Source of the DNA: Lytechinus pictus
Taxonomy: Eukaryota > Echinodermata > Echinoidea > Temnopleuroida > Toxopneustidae
Assembly (NCBI RefSeq): GCF_037042905.1
Contig: NC_087262.1
Span: 22,859,501 to 22,923,500, forward strand
Length of the DNA stretch: 64,000 nucleotides
Direction: 5' to 3'
Part shown: in pieces, positions 27,401-40,010 of the stretch
How the letters are laid out: each line of letters begins with the position of its first letter
Numbering within the stretch: position 1 is the stretch's first letter
Notes under the pieces: model-generated
The model's input: the letters and a program-made list of their open reading frames with translations, nothing else
Databases searched by the model: none
What the model was told of the DNA's origin: nothing
Made by a program: the position numbers and the translations under genes

Positions 27401-29779
27401 GAATCACGACTGGGCTTAAGGTTCTTTCTAAAATGAGCAGGAGAAATTTTCATGAATTAGCTTAAAAACAAGGATTTAAAATTAGAAACTGAATATGAGC
27501 CTTTAAAAATCGTCAACCATGGAGGCTACACAGGATCTGAGTCACGTGATAATACAGTATTTTGTAAGAAGTATAGAGGAAGGAACTTATCCAAGATGTA
27601 CTTCACTTTTCCTCTTATGGGTCCTATGCAACTCGCATCGCGTCACGAAAAGTTACCAAAGTTTTGGTTAAAGAGGAAAAATTGGCCCGAGGCAGTGCCA
27701 GGAAAGTCGACTCTCAATCGATGTTCATGCAATCAGGAGATACCTCAAGAAACCTAGACAGAGGCCAGCTTCTGGTCATATCAGCGATTCCTTAGAAAAA
27801 TAATCTGATTTTCACCCATTCCCTCAATCTTCGCGTCTCATCCTCTAGCCTGGTATAATATGAAGACGATCTATTATCTAACTATATTGTTATTTGGTCT
27901 GGCAGCATTGCTTGTTTTCATTTTTAGGGCATTTTGGGATCTACCCATTTCGCCTCATGTGTCTTGAAGCACATCATGACATTTTGAAGAAAAAAGGAAT
28001 AAGAGAATGTGGCTGCTGTTATGTCATTCGAGTTCATTTACTCGTGAATTCCAAACTATTGCTCTTATAATAATAAAACCATGAAGCTAACTCCATGGTA
28101 AAACAGAAAGGGAAAGGAGGTACGGTCACAAAAGTTGCAAGAAATAAAGATTAATCCAACAAAACTGCAAATATCAGTTATTGTAATTTGATAAATTAAC
28201 CACGCGGTGCGGTAATGTATAGAATGTAAAGATGGTTTAAGGAGAAGTAAAAACAGTTAAAAAAACGTTGTAGATGATACATTTAACATAAATCTATAGT
28301 AGGATTGAAGAAATTCAGAAAAAATAAATAACCCTCGAGTTATATTCACACACACAAATATGTACTTCATCTTATCTAGTATTTTTTTCCAAAGCCTATT
28401 TCTTCTACTATCTTTCTCTTAGTCTTCCTCTTCTAATTTCGGCAATCTAGTTCTTTTTTCCCCGTTACTTTTTCCTTTTTCTTCCTTCGCTTTTTATTTT
28501 CTTATTATTTTTCATCTTTTTTGTTCTTTCTTTTTTCCCTACATATTGTATGTGATTTTATCTCGAAAATGTAATCAGAGAGAACCTTAAATCTACTCTC
28601 TCTATATTATATATATCATGTCTATTTTTCATTATAATTTATTTTCATATATTAATATATGCTGAATTTCCCCTGCAAATAAACCTCAAGGGTAATTTTC
28701 AAAGCGGGCTAAATGCTGGCTGATTTAAGATTATAAAGGGGGTAATGTCAATATATAACTTAATAATCGTCATAAGATCGTTTGGATCAATAATTACCTT
28801 TCACTCTTCACTGTCTACCTTCTCGAAGTCATAGAAATTCCTACAGGCAGGCTACGTTCTGATGCTTATTTTTCCGACAAAAGATACAATTTTTAATATC
28901 CTGTTATAATCTGTCGAATAATGAAGGACTAGCTACCAATCTCGATTCACTTCGAATTCGTGATAATAAACATATTTGCTTTACTGAAGGTACAGTCTTC
29001 CCGCCAATGACTTTTAATTTCCGCAGTACGGGGTTTAAACCGACTTCAATCGTTAGTCCCATGCGGAGATTTCTTTGCATGGTGATCGCCTGTTAATCGT
29101 CCATAATTGCTGAAATTTCTTACTGTTTCCGGACTCTTAGAAGGGAAAAACCCACGTGAGACCGTTTTTTAATACGATTTCTTTTCCCATTATCCATGAC
29201 TGCAGGTAAAATGCATGGTTTATTTATATTTCTAACCGGCATTAGTTTGCCTGATTACTCTTTGAAAGAATTTGGTAAGAAATTCCATCAATTTACGATT
29301 TTCTTTTCCCCTTTTGTGCATTTTGGATCGATTTAGATGCATTCCGCAAGGTTGCGTTACATACGATTTAAAACCATTGTGTCTTGTTTGACATTCCTTC
29401 ATAAAATATGAGAGGTAGTCAAAAATATTATCAAGGGGGTGTAAAAATTGTTTTTAAAAATGGTAAAGAGGCACAATTAGGTGCATTCTAATATCAGTTA
29501 ACATAAATAAAACATAAAAAAATAACAGAACAAGAGAGCAAAATGAAGAACCCATATCAATATCGTATTATAATTTTTGCACACGAATCATTTTAAGTGC
29601 TTTCATAACAGTATGACCCCACATGATATCTAGTAGATCTGATTAGTGTAACTGGCACCATATAGACAATATCTCGCTTACTAAAACGCTAGCATCCTAT
29701 TTCGGTATAGATTGGACTGTTCTTAAATGGAAAGAGTCATACCACGTGCATAGAAATCAAAAGATCATAATAGTCTCTC

Positions 29780-30480
29780 TGATGATTTCTCGGTGCCCTT
29801 TGATGTTCCACAGGATGCTCGGTTGGGTCCCCTTTTATTTACCATGCAGACTGGTAATCTTATTTTAAATGTTCAGTCTTTCTCGAGATATCATGCCACT
29901 GCTATGCTGATGACATACAATCTTGTATCATTCAATCCTGATGATCATGCATTTCTGTGTGTATCTCTTCTAGAAACATGTGTTGACTGTGCATTTATAT
30001 TGATGCTGCAAAATAAGCTACCACTACATCACTACATCGCCGACACGTTGGACTACTGAAATTCTCTATTGTATGATAATTTCAAGTAATACTTTGCGCC
30101 GAGATCAAAACGCACGTGGAAGGTCAATTTGTGGGTGTACAAATTTACACGGCGAACTCCAATTTTATAGACCCTATAATGGTTAGCCTACTGGTTGTAT
30201 ATAACTATAAAACACTTTTTGGTCAAAGCCCCCGGTTATATCTTAGAATTAAAGCCAACTTTTGCAGTTCTAGAGATTATTTTGTCTTATAAATCTCTCA
30301 AAACGGAAGTATCACTATCGAATATTTGCTTGTGTCACAATTTTTTAATAAGTTTAAAACACACCTATTTATATCATAACAAACGTACCAGGGACTCTTT
30401 ACTTTTGTTGAATACTTTATACGCTTTGTCTTTTTCCCAAATCCCAGTATCTGTTTTTATTATGATAATATTAGAAAGGT
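29780..30480 (+). pseudogene. Degraded CR1/L2-like LINE ORF2 (RT to C-terminus)
   Basis: Pieces of a LINE reverse transcriptase can be read in order across several frames. PFDVPQDARLGPLLFT (from 29793) matches the motif B region (GVPQGSxLGPLLF). YADD is intact, but in a shifted frame, at about 29902-29913. LDY-stop-NSLLY near 30050 corresponds to the common LDYCNSLLY block with its Cys codon turned into TGA. TPIL and WL near 30150-30190 are followed by a YKxLLxxKxxxGxAPxYLxEL-like region (YITIKHFLVKAPGYILEL, about 30200-30255) and an SLKHTYL segment resembling the SLKTHLF end of these proteins. Several frameshifts and stops make it non-functional. The family call rests on these conserved blocks. 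Confidence 0.7.
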
Positions 30481-31129
30481 TAAGAGCAAGATCAGATATC
30501 ATATCGAAAAGGATCGGGTAAAACATATTTTATCACTATACATCGATAAATGAAATTAATTTTATTTTATTTTCCCACAGCTCCCCGCCACAGCTTTTGT
30601 TTGGGAATTCAAGATACTGCCCCATTTGTTAGTGGGTCTGACTCTCTCATGTTGTTTAATGACACAATTCCTCTGATCAAATTAAGCGTTAAGAAAAGTA
30701 CGTCCCAATCTCCTCTCCTCTGTTTCACATATTATAGTAATCTAAGAACTGTCATCATACATAAATCAATTATCCTATACTGTTCCTTCAATTATGTCAT
30801 TGGAGCTAATAAGATCAACTGGCATTATTGAAGAAAATCCTTATACGCTTGGCTTTGAATTTATTCCCTGCAATCTGCTCCCGGATTGATTTGTTCGCTT
30901 TGAAGAATGGCGTCTACCAGGTGTCTGGGTAGAAAGAGACGCCCTTTGGATGGAGTCGGCTGAGGGATCACACCTGAGACCCTACTCAAATCAAAGTGTA
31001 ATGGCCCGGTCCCTCATAATAAAGCACTGCAGTTTATTGGTTTTATTTTTATTGTCATCAAACAGATCATCCAAAATCATTAATAATACCTTCGGAGATT
31101 GATGGACCGTTCTTTCTAATTGTAAGGGT

Positions 31130-31375
31130 TTGCGAGTGAGGGGGTGTTAGGCTGCGTGAAGTCGGGTTTTGCGCGAGTGTGTGTGAGGGTGTGTGTGTGG
31201 GTGTCTGTATGGCAGTGCGTGGGTGTGTTGGTGTGTCAGACAGCGAGAAAGTTCTTGTGGTAAGGCGGTGTTTTAGGTGAGTGTTTGGGTATGTGTGCTT
31301 GTATTTGCGTGTGAGTTGCATTGGTTTGGGTGTGGGTGTGGCTGTGTGTGTGTGTTTACGTGTGTGCCCAGTTCT
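31130..31375. repeat. Degenerate TG-rich repeat
   Basis: Runs of GTGTGTG and GGGTGTGT mixed with other bases; a CA-rich stretch in the opposite sense follows at 31495-31535. Neither contains a credible gene. Confidence 0.75.
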
Positions 31376-33334
31376 GCCTGCCCCGTTGCCCTATCTATTA
31401 CCCTTATATTATTTTTCATAAACCGCCTCTTTTTTGTTTCATTCTCTCTTCCTTTTTCTCTCTTTTATCCGTTATAGGCATTATCCCTGCCCCTCACACG
31501 CACACACTCACCCACACACCCACGCCTACCCCCTAACAGAACGCACTATAAACAGAATTACTTCATGGGTTAATCTGAAATATGCATTTGAAGAAAAAAA
31601 AATCAACGACAAATGTTTATTGATGGTGCTCGTCATGCCTTACGTCCGCCATACTCACTCTAAAACACTGAGTAAATGTTTACCCAATATTGGGTAGAAA
31701 GGGAACATACATGTTTGCCGGTGTTTTTTTTAAATCCCATATTGGGGTAAATGCATGTTTTAAGGGTATATTTCAACGCAACATTGCGTAATATTTACAC
31801 AATATTTGGTATCTTTTTACCCAAACAACATGTATGTTCCCATTTTACTCAATAAACCTTATTTTAGTACGCATGTACTTTCATGAACATTTCTTTGCGC
31901 TTGTTTCAGTCTGTTTTAGAACACCTATTATTCATTTTCAAGGGAATAAGTAACTTAGCCAAACAGACCCTTCATCACAATTTATGTGGTTTTAATGGTA
32001 TCTTCAACGTCATTGAAAATGTACAATACATTCACATTAAAAATAACGTTTTGAAGTTCTAATTACTTAACCATGATGATGTCATCAGGCCTATCAACCT
32101 ATCAAACATAATATAAGCAGCATAGATTCCTTTTCATTCGAATGACTAATCAATCAGCAATAATCAATAAGTTAATTAAACTTATGTACATCAATCGATC
32201 GATCAATCAATCATTAATACCAAGATTTTCGAATATCAGAAACTGAACAAGGACATATTTGCCAACCCTTATCGTAACCCTAACCATACTCCAATCATCG
32301 TATGGTAAAAGTTCAGATTCAAATTGCACAATTATAGATCAACGAATGACGTAATGGATGTGTAATCTTTTATCAATCTCCTCTCATTTTTTTTTCGATA
32401 TCACCGAAATGCCAAGGATTCTCCTAGCAATGTGATTATTTAATTGTAAATACACCAAACTATTTTCACTCTTCTCAGTAGAATCTTAGACGGTTGGTTT
32501 GCGCGCGTAATCACTCTTATCGTTAAAATTGGACCGTTCAATTGAAAAAGGAAAATGCGTTGTTGATTCGATTTGCTAAATTCCAGATTTCGCATTTCTC
32601 TAAAAACGTTTCCAAGGTTCTACCTCCTTTTACTCGCTAGATTTATTTGAAAGTGGCGCCTAATGAAATGTGGCAGAGAGCGAAGGGGATCTGCAAGTGA
32701 ACCCATTGTCAGTGGGAAAATTGGAATCCTAGAATTATTGCGACTTGACGGGATTGATTTGATGAACATGAAGACATAATTGACTTCTCAGTACCGAGTT
32801 CCACCCATGGAGAACCACGGGGAATAAATTGATCGAGGAAGGTGGAATTACATTAAGGAAATCATTTTTCAAAGGTTTTTCATTTTCTTATATTCGAGAA
32901 TTAGACATTTTGTTCGATTTGCGCTGCTTATGGCTATAATTCGAGAAGAAAAAACGTTTAGATGGAAAAACGTTGAAAAAAAAAGTCCTTGAATTTCCTG
33001 ATTTTTGTAATTATCTGTACGCTCACCTAACGTGGAGGATGAAAAGGGCGTTGCAGTCAATATCAGAATTAAAAGAAGATAGAATTGGAAGGAAAAGGTC
33101 TAAGCTTGAAAGTTATAGGATATAAAATACATGTACTCTTTGTGGGGATGACGATGAAAGATGTGCCTTTGTAGCCTAAGGAACTGCAAGATGATCTATT
33201 GATAATGAAGATGGTTTTCCGAATAGTCAGGAGATATCCGTAGAATTTTATTTCGTTTTAAGTCGTGATATAGAATTTCGTGATTAAAACAAGACAAAGA
33301 CGGACAGGTATACATGCGCTAAAAAATTGAGAAA

Positions 33335-33420
33335 GAAGATGAGGAGAGAGAGGGGGAGGGAGGAAGAGGAAAGGAGAGAGAGAGAAAGAGAGAGAGAAGT
33401 GGGGAGAAATGGAAGGGTGG
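33335..33420. repeat. Polypurine GA/GGA tract
   Basis: GAGAGAGAGGGGGAGGGAGG-like purine run. The minus-strand Ser/Leu/Phe-rich frames over it are artefacts. Confidence 0.8.
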
Positions 33421-34519
33421 GAATGGAAAACCGCAAATGGGAGACTGATACAGGAAGAGCGTACGAAACAGATAAATAGAAACATAAAGAGAACGAGTCG
33501 AATAAGAAAAGTTCATTTATGGAGAAAAACGGGGACTGAATTTCATGAATATACGAAAATTAATATCAGTGAATAAGATTAGCTTTAATGAATAAATCAA
33601 GAGAAATTACAATACTCCCATGTACATGATAATTTGCTGTTAACGCGTGAGGGTGTGTGTGAGGGTATGTGTGGGTGTGTTTTTCCCCCTATAAACCTAG
33701 AAACGGGACATTCCAAGCACCTTTTTAAGGATGTCCATCTAACTAAATAATTAATGCGAATGCATGCGCGAACTGCATATATTTGATATACTGATCTGAA
33801 AAGGGGGGTATTTCAGGTATTATGAGAATTCATTAATATGATATGTATCTCATACTAACTGAATATTTAATGAGACCAAATCGCAAGCAAAATAATTTGT
33901 GCATGTTGACTTTAAAATGGAATATCTTTAACCCCATATTTTCCTGTTTAGCAGATGATTATTATTATTATTATTTTTTATTTATTTTTTTTTTTTGGCG
34001 CATGCTCAGAAGAATGTAAACATCTACTTCTTTTCGGCTCAGACAAAATTACATTGTTTCTCGTTAAATTCCTGTTTTGAGGTGACGAAATTGACACTCT
34101 GGAGCGTTTTTTAGTAAAGACGGGCACGAAGCCCGGGGATTCGAATGTAAAGACCAGAAAATCGACGAGGCTTTTTAGTCTTGCGCCGCCTTGGGGGGGG
34201 GGGGGGGGGCGGTCGCTTTGCCCCCCATGCCCATGGTAGGCAACAGTCACATCAATTAAACATATTCTAGACGGATCAAAGCTATACAAGCTACTCTTGT
34301 ATTTTTTTTAATCAAACATGATTATCATGTGACGTACATTTTTCCATCTCTTTCATTTTCCTGTTGATCAACGAGGTCCGTTTGTGAGTGCTGGGGCTGG
34401 ATTCTGGAGACCTTTAATCTCTCTTTTTCTTATTTCCTTTTCTATTTTAATTTCCCCTATTTCTTTTTAATTTAACTGGTTTATGCTCAAGTTGTTATTT
34501 TGATTTTTATATGCTATGT

Positions 34520-34723
34520 AACAACAAGAATATTTTTTAGGAGGCTGCACTCTACAAGCTCTGCTTTTTATCAGCCTCCTCCATTTCCAACCTGGTATGT
34601 AATAATCTTGAAAATAAGTTTTGTACAGGGATACTTGAAATATGTTTTGTTATTTTGTATGTCAAAATGTACAAAACAAACTGTAATTGTTGAAAATGGA
34701 AATAAACGAAATGAAATGAAATT
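34520..34723 (+). mobile_element. LINE 3' tail with conserved stem-loop
   Basis: GGAGGCTG (34540-34547) pairs perfectly with CAGCCTCC (34572-34579) around a loop containing TACAAGCTCTGCTTTT. About 120 bp further on, the sequence ends in AATAAA followed by GAAAT repeats (about 34700-34722). The same loop and layout occur at 47641-47915. I read both as 3' UTRs of one LINE family, with no coding part left. Confidence 0.55.
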
Positions 34724-37700
34724 ATATTATTTCGAATGGGCAATGCATCGTTCGGTTTGGAAGCGCTTACTTTGGTGAAACTTGGCATGATTATCATCAG
34801 TGAGTAACCTAATAGATATACATGCACTTACTGACCTCGTTAGGTCCATTACTTACTTCCAATTCGCCAAAAGCATAATATAAAAAACGATTTCAATGCA
34901 AGAAAAGAATAACTGGGTCTCTCTTTGACTTTTCTCCCCGTTAATCATAGCGATTGCTCCCACTTAAGTGAGTACGATTAAAGGTCTTAAGGTGTATTTC
35001 GATTGTTCGGAACCCTACACAAATTATATAGGGTGGGGATATTGATTCAAATCCGAGTCAACCTAAATCTTTTGTGAGTATTCGCGGATACGGCTCAAGA
35101 AAGTGGAGTGAAATTATTGATTTCGAAATCGCAGGCTATTGGTTGAGGGATGTATCCTTGGAAATGTATTCTACTTTCTAAACGCGTCTGCATTTTGTCT
35201 GAATACCAGTGAATTCCATTGTGATGGTTCAAATCCAATCGGAATGTATTCTATTTTGTCTAGAAGCAGTTGGTATCCTCAGTGAGTATGATACCACCAG
35301 GTTAAACCCATTTGATCTACTATCAATTTGATCTCATTCACATTCAGTCTCATGCCCACCTACTCTAATTCCATTTCGTCTAATCACCTTTTTATTTTAT
35401 TTCATTATTCATTTGTTCATCTGTTTATTTTATTTTATAACTAATCGTTTACTTTTAAACACCTTTTATGTGTAGTTAAGTAAATGCTGAGAAATAAGTG
35501 CAAAACTTTGTGTCATGTGTGTAAATTTCATTTGGGTTATTTCATTGATTACAATTAAGGTATTATGTGTGCACCGCTGAGGGCAGTGTTTCTTAAAAGC
35601 TCATTTTGGACGTGTTGCAAATTTTGTAGCATTTTGAAGGAAAATATATGCTGTAATTCAGCTGAATTCGTAATGTACACACGAAGACACAAAATAGTGC
35701 ATAGATGTAAAACAAAATTATTGTAAACATATACCAATCTAGATTTCCAATGTTGTGTATATCTTTTACCAAACAGTGGGAAATTAGGTTTAAATTAATA
35801 AGTCAGAATTGTTTTACAACAAAGATTTGGCTTATAAAACTAGGCCACTGATTGTAGGGTTATGTGTAAATGAAACTGATTTGATAAATTAGGACATGCA
35901 AAATTATGCATGCATTAAATATTTAGCCAATCATCTAGATGAAGGAAGTATATTATTTCAAGAGAATAATTGTGCGATTTTTGCCAATATGACATAAAAA
36001 CAAAGGTATGTTTGTGGATGAATAGATAAAGCTATCCTATTCATGTAAATTCATAAAAGACAACAAAAATGTCAGAATTAAGCACATTCTTAGATTTTGT
36101 CAAGGATTGAAATAAGAGAATTTACTAGACAATATGTAGCTTGGATGCATAAAAACACATAAAAGGTGTTTAAAAATAAACGATAAGTTATAATTGATAT
36201 GAATTTCTGTAGAGAGGTTTTTAATAATTTTGCTTGTGGCCTTGAAAGGAAAAGAGGTCTTATTTGAAGCGATAGCTGATTTAATTCATTCACTGCAGAT
36301 TAGTAATGAGTACTCTCATCTATGCATTAATGCAATTACCAACAATTTAGGTTGTAACTCTTTTGGTGGAATTTGTGAGAAAACCTGAATTCCTGATATG
36401 GTGATGATGTCCTACGTCATAGATTTAACTACATACAATTGAGTCAATACGGTTTGGATATAACATTTAAATGTACATGTAGTCTTGAAATTTGAAATAA
36501 TGACAGCTACTCTTTTTTTATATAACAGTGAATCATTTATTAAGGAAACAATTCCATTACTGATTGTTTACACTGGTTTTTCTGCACTCTCTTTATGCAG
36601 ATTGAATAAAATCAACTATCCAATAAAAAGCGGCGTCCGTTTCTTTTGACGAGTGATCCAATTTCATTTTATAACATTTTTATCTATAGTTCATGTTTGT
36701 TTTATTATTCATTATTTTATTTATTATTACAATTTGTATTTTTTTCCTTTTTTTTTCTTTTGGGGAGGGAGGGGTACTTATAAAGAGTTCATCTAATAAT
36801 ATGCATTTCGATTGTAAAGCATCAGGACAAGAGGGTATAAAACGAAATCGCTATAGCCCAACTGTAATTCAGGAGAAATGGTACATGGCCTAAATTACAA
36901 TTGTACCAGACAGAGTGTATAGACCAATGTGAAGTTTACCATGTAGTATAAAGACATGGTTCTTTCATGAACCACACATTCCTCCCCAAAGAAATTACAC
37001 CCTGTACAGAGGTATACAAAAATAAACACAACACTTGGTCAAACATTAAATAATACTTTCCTTTTTAAGTTTTAAGAATAAACGTGGCGTCTAAAAAGCC
37101 CCCTGGTTCTAAAATTGCGACTTTAAAATGACTTGAGTTGTGAATTTATCAAACATTGGAGTACAAAAGGTGTCACTCTTCCTCAATTTTCCCTCTCATA
37201 AAAATATTGACATTTCAAAATAAGCAATAATGGCTTTTGTGGGGAGGAAAAAATTGTCGCAAAATCTAATATTGGCAATTACAAATATTTTGCATCGCCT
37301 TCTTAGGTTGATAGAAACAATTAGCGGTTATTGCTAGAACAATAAATGGGCAATTTCTCATAAATTAATCTTACTGTTTATCACCAAATTATGATTTGTC
37401 TTTCTGTTTTGACGACGTCTCAGTTGTCATTTTTGTCAGTTTCTGAAACAAGATATTTGTATGATTCTTTTAAAACAGTGGCTAGAATTATTCCAATGTT
37501 TTTCCATGGCTAAAAACCTTTGGCAGAATGAGGGGAAAACCCGATACTGTAGTTTCGATTACACCACAGCGACGGGAAATCGGTTCTGGTTACATTGTTG
37601 TTTCTTAACCCGAAAAGGGGATGAAGCGAATTCATGAATGCTAATTTGCATAGATGCAGGTTTAGCAGTCATATCAATTGCGATAATTGAGAACAATTAG

Positions 37701-38105
37701 AAACTGATATCAGTCGCTGTTTTCTAAACTGCATCCCAAATGCAGCTGATAAAAACAGGGGATACTTGCTATTGAATTCGTTGTGTAGATGTAAAAAGGG
37801 AAGTTTCTTATTAGGTAACAAAACAAATTATTTTTCACGCAACATTTTCTAGATTACAGAAAGAGCAAAATTGAATAAATATCTTTGTAATATATACACA
37901 AATGATTCTTGGTCGGAGTTTAGAGAATTTCTAACAAATATTTCCTGTGAATATTTGATCTTAAGTAAACAATTATTGAAGAAAATTCATGTGAGAGAAA
38001 GAGGAGGATGAATTCGGTGATAACGATGATGAAAACGAAGATTTGTGTTATGGTAATTAAGATTGTTGTCTTTATGTTAATGCTATCACTATGATTTTTA
38101 TCACT

Positions 38106-38815
38106 ATTGGTGGTGATGATGATGATGATGATGATAATAATGATAATAAAAATGATGATCATGATCATGATGAAGATGGTGAAGAAGGTGGTGGTGGTGA
38201 TGACGATTATGATGATGATGGTGATGAAGATGATGGTAATGATGGTGGTAATGATGATGATGATGATGATGATAATGATGGTGGTGGTGGTGGTGGTGAT
38301 GATAATGATGATGATGATGACGATGATGATGATCAAGATGATCAAGATGATGGTGATGATGGTGGTGTTGGTTGTGGTGGTGGTGGTGATGATGATGATG
38401 ATGATGGTAATGATGATGATGATTATGATGATGGTGATAATGAAGATGATGATGGTAATGATGATGATGATGATGATGATGATGGTAATGATGATGATGA
38501 TGATGATGATGGTGATGAAAATGGTAATGATGATGGTGATGATGATGATGATGGTGGTGGTGGTGATGATAATGATGATGATGATGATCAAGCTGGTCAA
38601 GATGATCAAGATGACGGTGATGAGGATGATGGTAGTGTTGGATGTGGTGGCGATGAAGATGATATTGATGATGATAATAATGATAATAAAAATGACGATC
38701 ATGATCATGATGGAGATGGTGGTGGTGGTGATGACGATTATGATCATGATGGTGGTGGTGGTTGTGGTGATGATGATGATGATGATAATACTACTACTAA
38801 TAATACTAATAACGT
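38106..38815. repeat. (GAT)n-type trinucleotide array 1
   Basis: About 700 bp of GAT, GGT and AAT triplets with occasional CAAGAT interruptions; C is nearly absent on this strand. It opens long frames of Asp/Gly, Met/Val and (minus strand) Ile/Thr that are low-complexity artefacts. The minus-strand SINE at 38820 ends in its left flank. Confidence 0.92.
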
Positions 38816-38819
38816 TTTA

Positions 38820-39041
38820 TTTACCCAGGGAAGCCACTTCAGTTAGGAAACTGCTCTACCAGCGGGCACTGCATAACATAATATGCAGTTATTATCCTTC
38901 TCCAATATAAATGCTGAGCGCCTAGCAAGAAGGCAGAAGGTCTCATTTTTGTAAGTCTTTGGTATGACTCGGTCGAGGATCGAACCAACGACCTCCCGTT
39001 CAAGAGTCGGACGCTCTACCATTGAGCCACCATGACCGGTT
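38820..39041 (-). mobile_element. tRNA-derived SINE between (GAT)n arrays
   Basis: Read on the minus strand, the head starts near 39040. It has an A-box-like TGGCTCAATGGTAGAGCG and a B-box GGTTCGATCC at the spacing of a tRNA (about 70 bp, Lys-like with CTT at the anticodon position). A non-tRNA body follows, then an ATT/GTA-type tail that merges into (ATC)n at 38795-38820. The cloverleaf stems are imperfect, so it is a SINE head, not a working tRNA gene. Confidence 0.75.
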
Positions 39042-39143
39042 ATGATGATGATGATGATGATGATTATCAAGATAATCAAGATGATAAAGATGATGAGGAT
39101 GATGAGGATGGTGGTGGTGGTGTTGGTGTTGGTGGTGGTGATG

Positions 39144-39175
<32 letters not shown>

Positions 39176-39276
39176 GATGATGATGATGGTGGTGTTGGTG
39201 GTGGTGGTGATGATGATGATGATGATGATGGTGATGATGATGGTGATGATGATGATGGTAGTGGTGATGGTGGTGG

Positions 39277-39310
<34 letters not shown>

Positions 39311-39318
39311 GACGATGG
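39041..39318. repeat. (GAT)n-type trinucleotide array 2
   Basis: Continuation of the same triplet composition and the same strand orientation on the other side of the SINE, including GATGGTGGT and GTTGGTGGTGGT blocks. The His-, Asp- and Met-rich open frames are by-products. Confidence 0.9.
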
Positions 39319-39667
39319 TGACAGTCGCTACTCACCGAGAGTTTTTTGCCTGAGGGAAAATAATTAACATGCCAAATAAAAAAAAAATCCTTGCTTGAAA
39401 TGAGGGGATATATCCGAGAGGTTGAAAATCAGAGAAAGGGAGAGGGGATACCTCATCAACCGATATGATAGAAACTGATCTGGGGAGCCACTACCAGTTT
39501 AATATCCCTCTTTTGGTTTTGGGATGGGGGTGTGAGGAAGGTCTCAGTGTACCCCCATAGATGCTCATCTTCTCACTGCCTTGGGAAGTCAATAGAGCAC
39601 TGTGTAAGAACGAACAGATGAACAACTATTTGCACATGATATAGCCAATTGAATCCCCTTCACTGCC

Positions 39668-40010
39668 ATTCGACCCGTTCACATCGCCGCCCTCGAACAT
39701 TGACAGCCAATGAACGAAATTAATTCCGTTTCCAACACTTCTGTTATTACTTTACCATCTCGAGTACCAGTTATTTACCATCATATGTTAAACAGCAAGG
39801 TACAACTTTAGAAAACAAAACACTGTCAAACGACCCGTGCACATTTCCAACACTGAACGTTGACAGCTTATAATGATTTGACTTTGAACAAAATAAATCT
39901 TCTTCCAAAATTGTTTAACATCAGGAAACTGGCAACGAGTGCCCAAATTTTTTAACATCACATTTTTAAACAGCAAAGTTACACATTTTGAAATCAAAAC
40001 ATAACATTGG
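39668..40010. repeat. Diverged tandem duplication of about 165 bp
   Basis: CGACCCGTTCACAT at 39671 recurs as CGACCCGTGCACAT at about 39831. Each copy later has AACATTGACAGC or AACGTTGACAGC, then TTAAACAGCAAGGTACAA or TTAAACAGCAAAGTTACA and ACAAAACA or TCAAAACA. Divergence is considerable. Confidence 0.5.

Larger units (their letters stand above)
24471..29779. other. No intact gene recognised
   Basis: Besides the polypurine tract and the LINE relic, this holds a GC-balanced stretch at 24530-24750 with open frames on both strands but no known motif. It also has GT and CT microsatellites (25980-26020, 26095-26110, 26300-26420) and a T/C-rich region at 28380-28560. Confidence 0.45.
30481..38105. 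other. No gene recognised apart from listed repeats
   Basis: Unique AT-rich DNA. Minor items are a short inverted pair containing GGGAACATACATGTT (31694-31708 against 31829-31843), an ATCA-type run at 32190-32215, an ATT/T run at 33957-33995 and a G17 tract at 34193-34209 next to TTGCCCCCCATGCCCATGG. Confidence 0.5.

Noticed and set aside
32270-32288. Telomere-like TAACCC repeats
   Set aside because: Only two imperfect units occur, in unique sequence.
38970-39040. Functional tRNA-Lys gene on the minus strand
   Set aside because: The anticodon stem has mismatches and the sequence continues into a SINE body and tail.
37920-39367. Long Ile/Thr, Asp/Gly, Met/Val and His-rich frames
   Set aside because: Pure products of the (GAT)n arrays; no normal-composition segment beyond the repeat.
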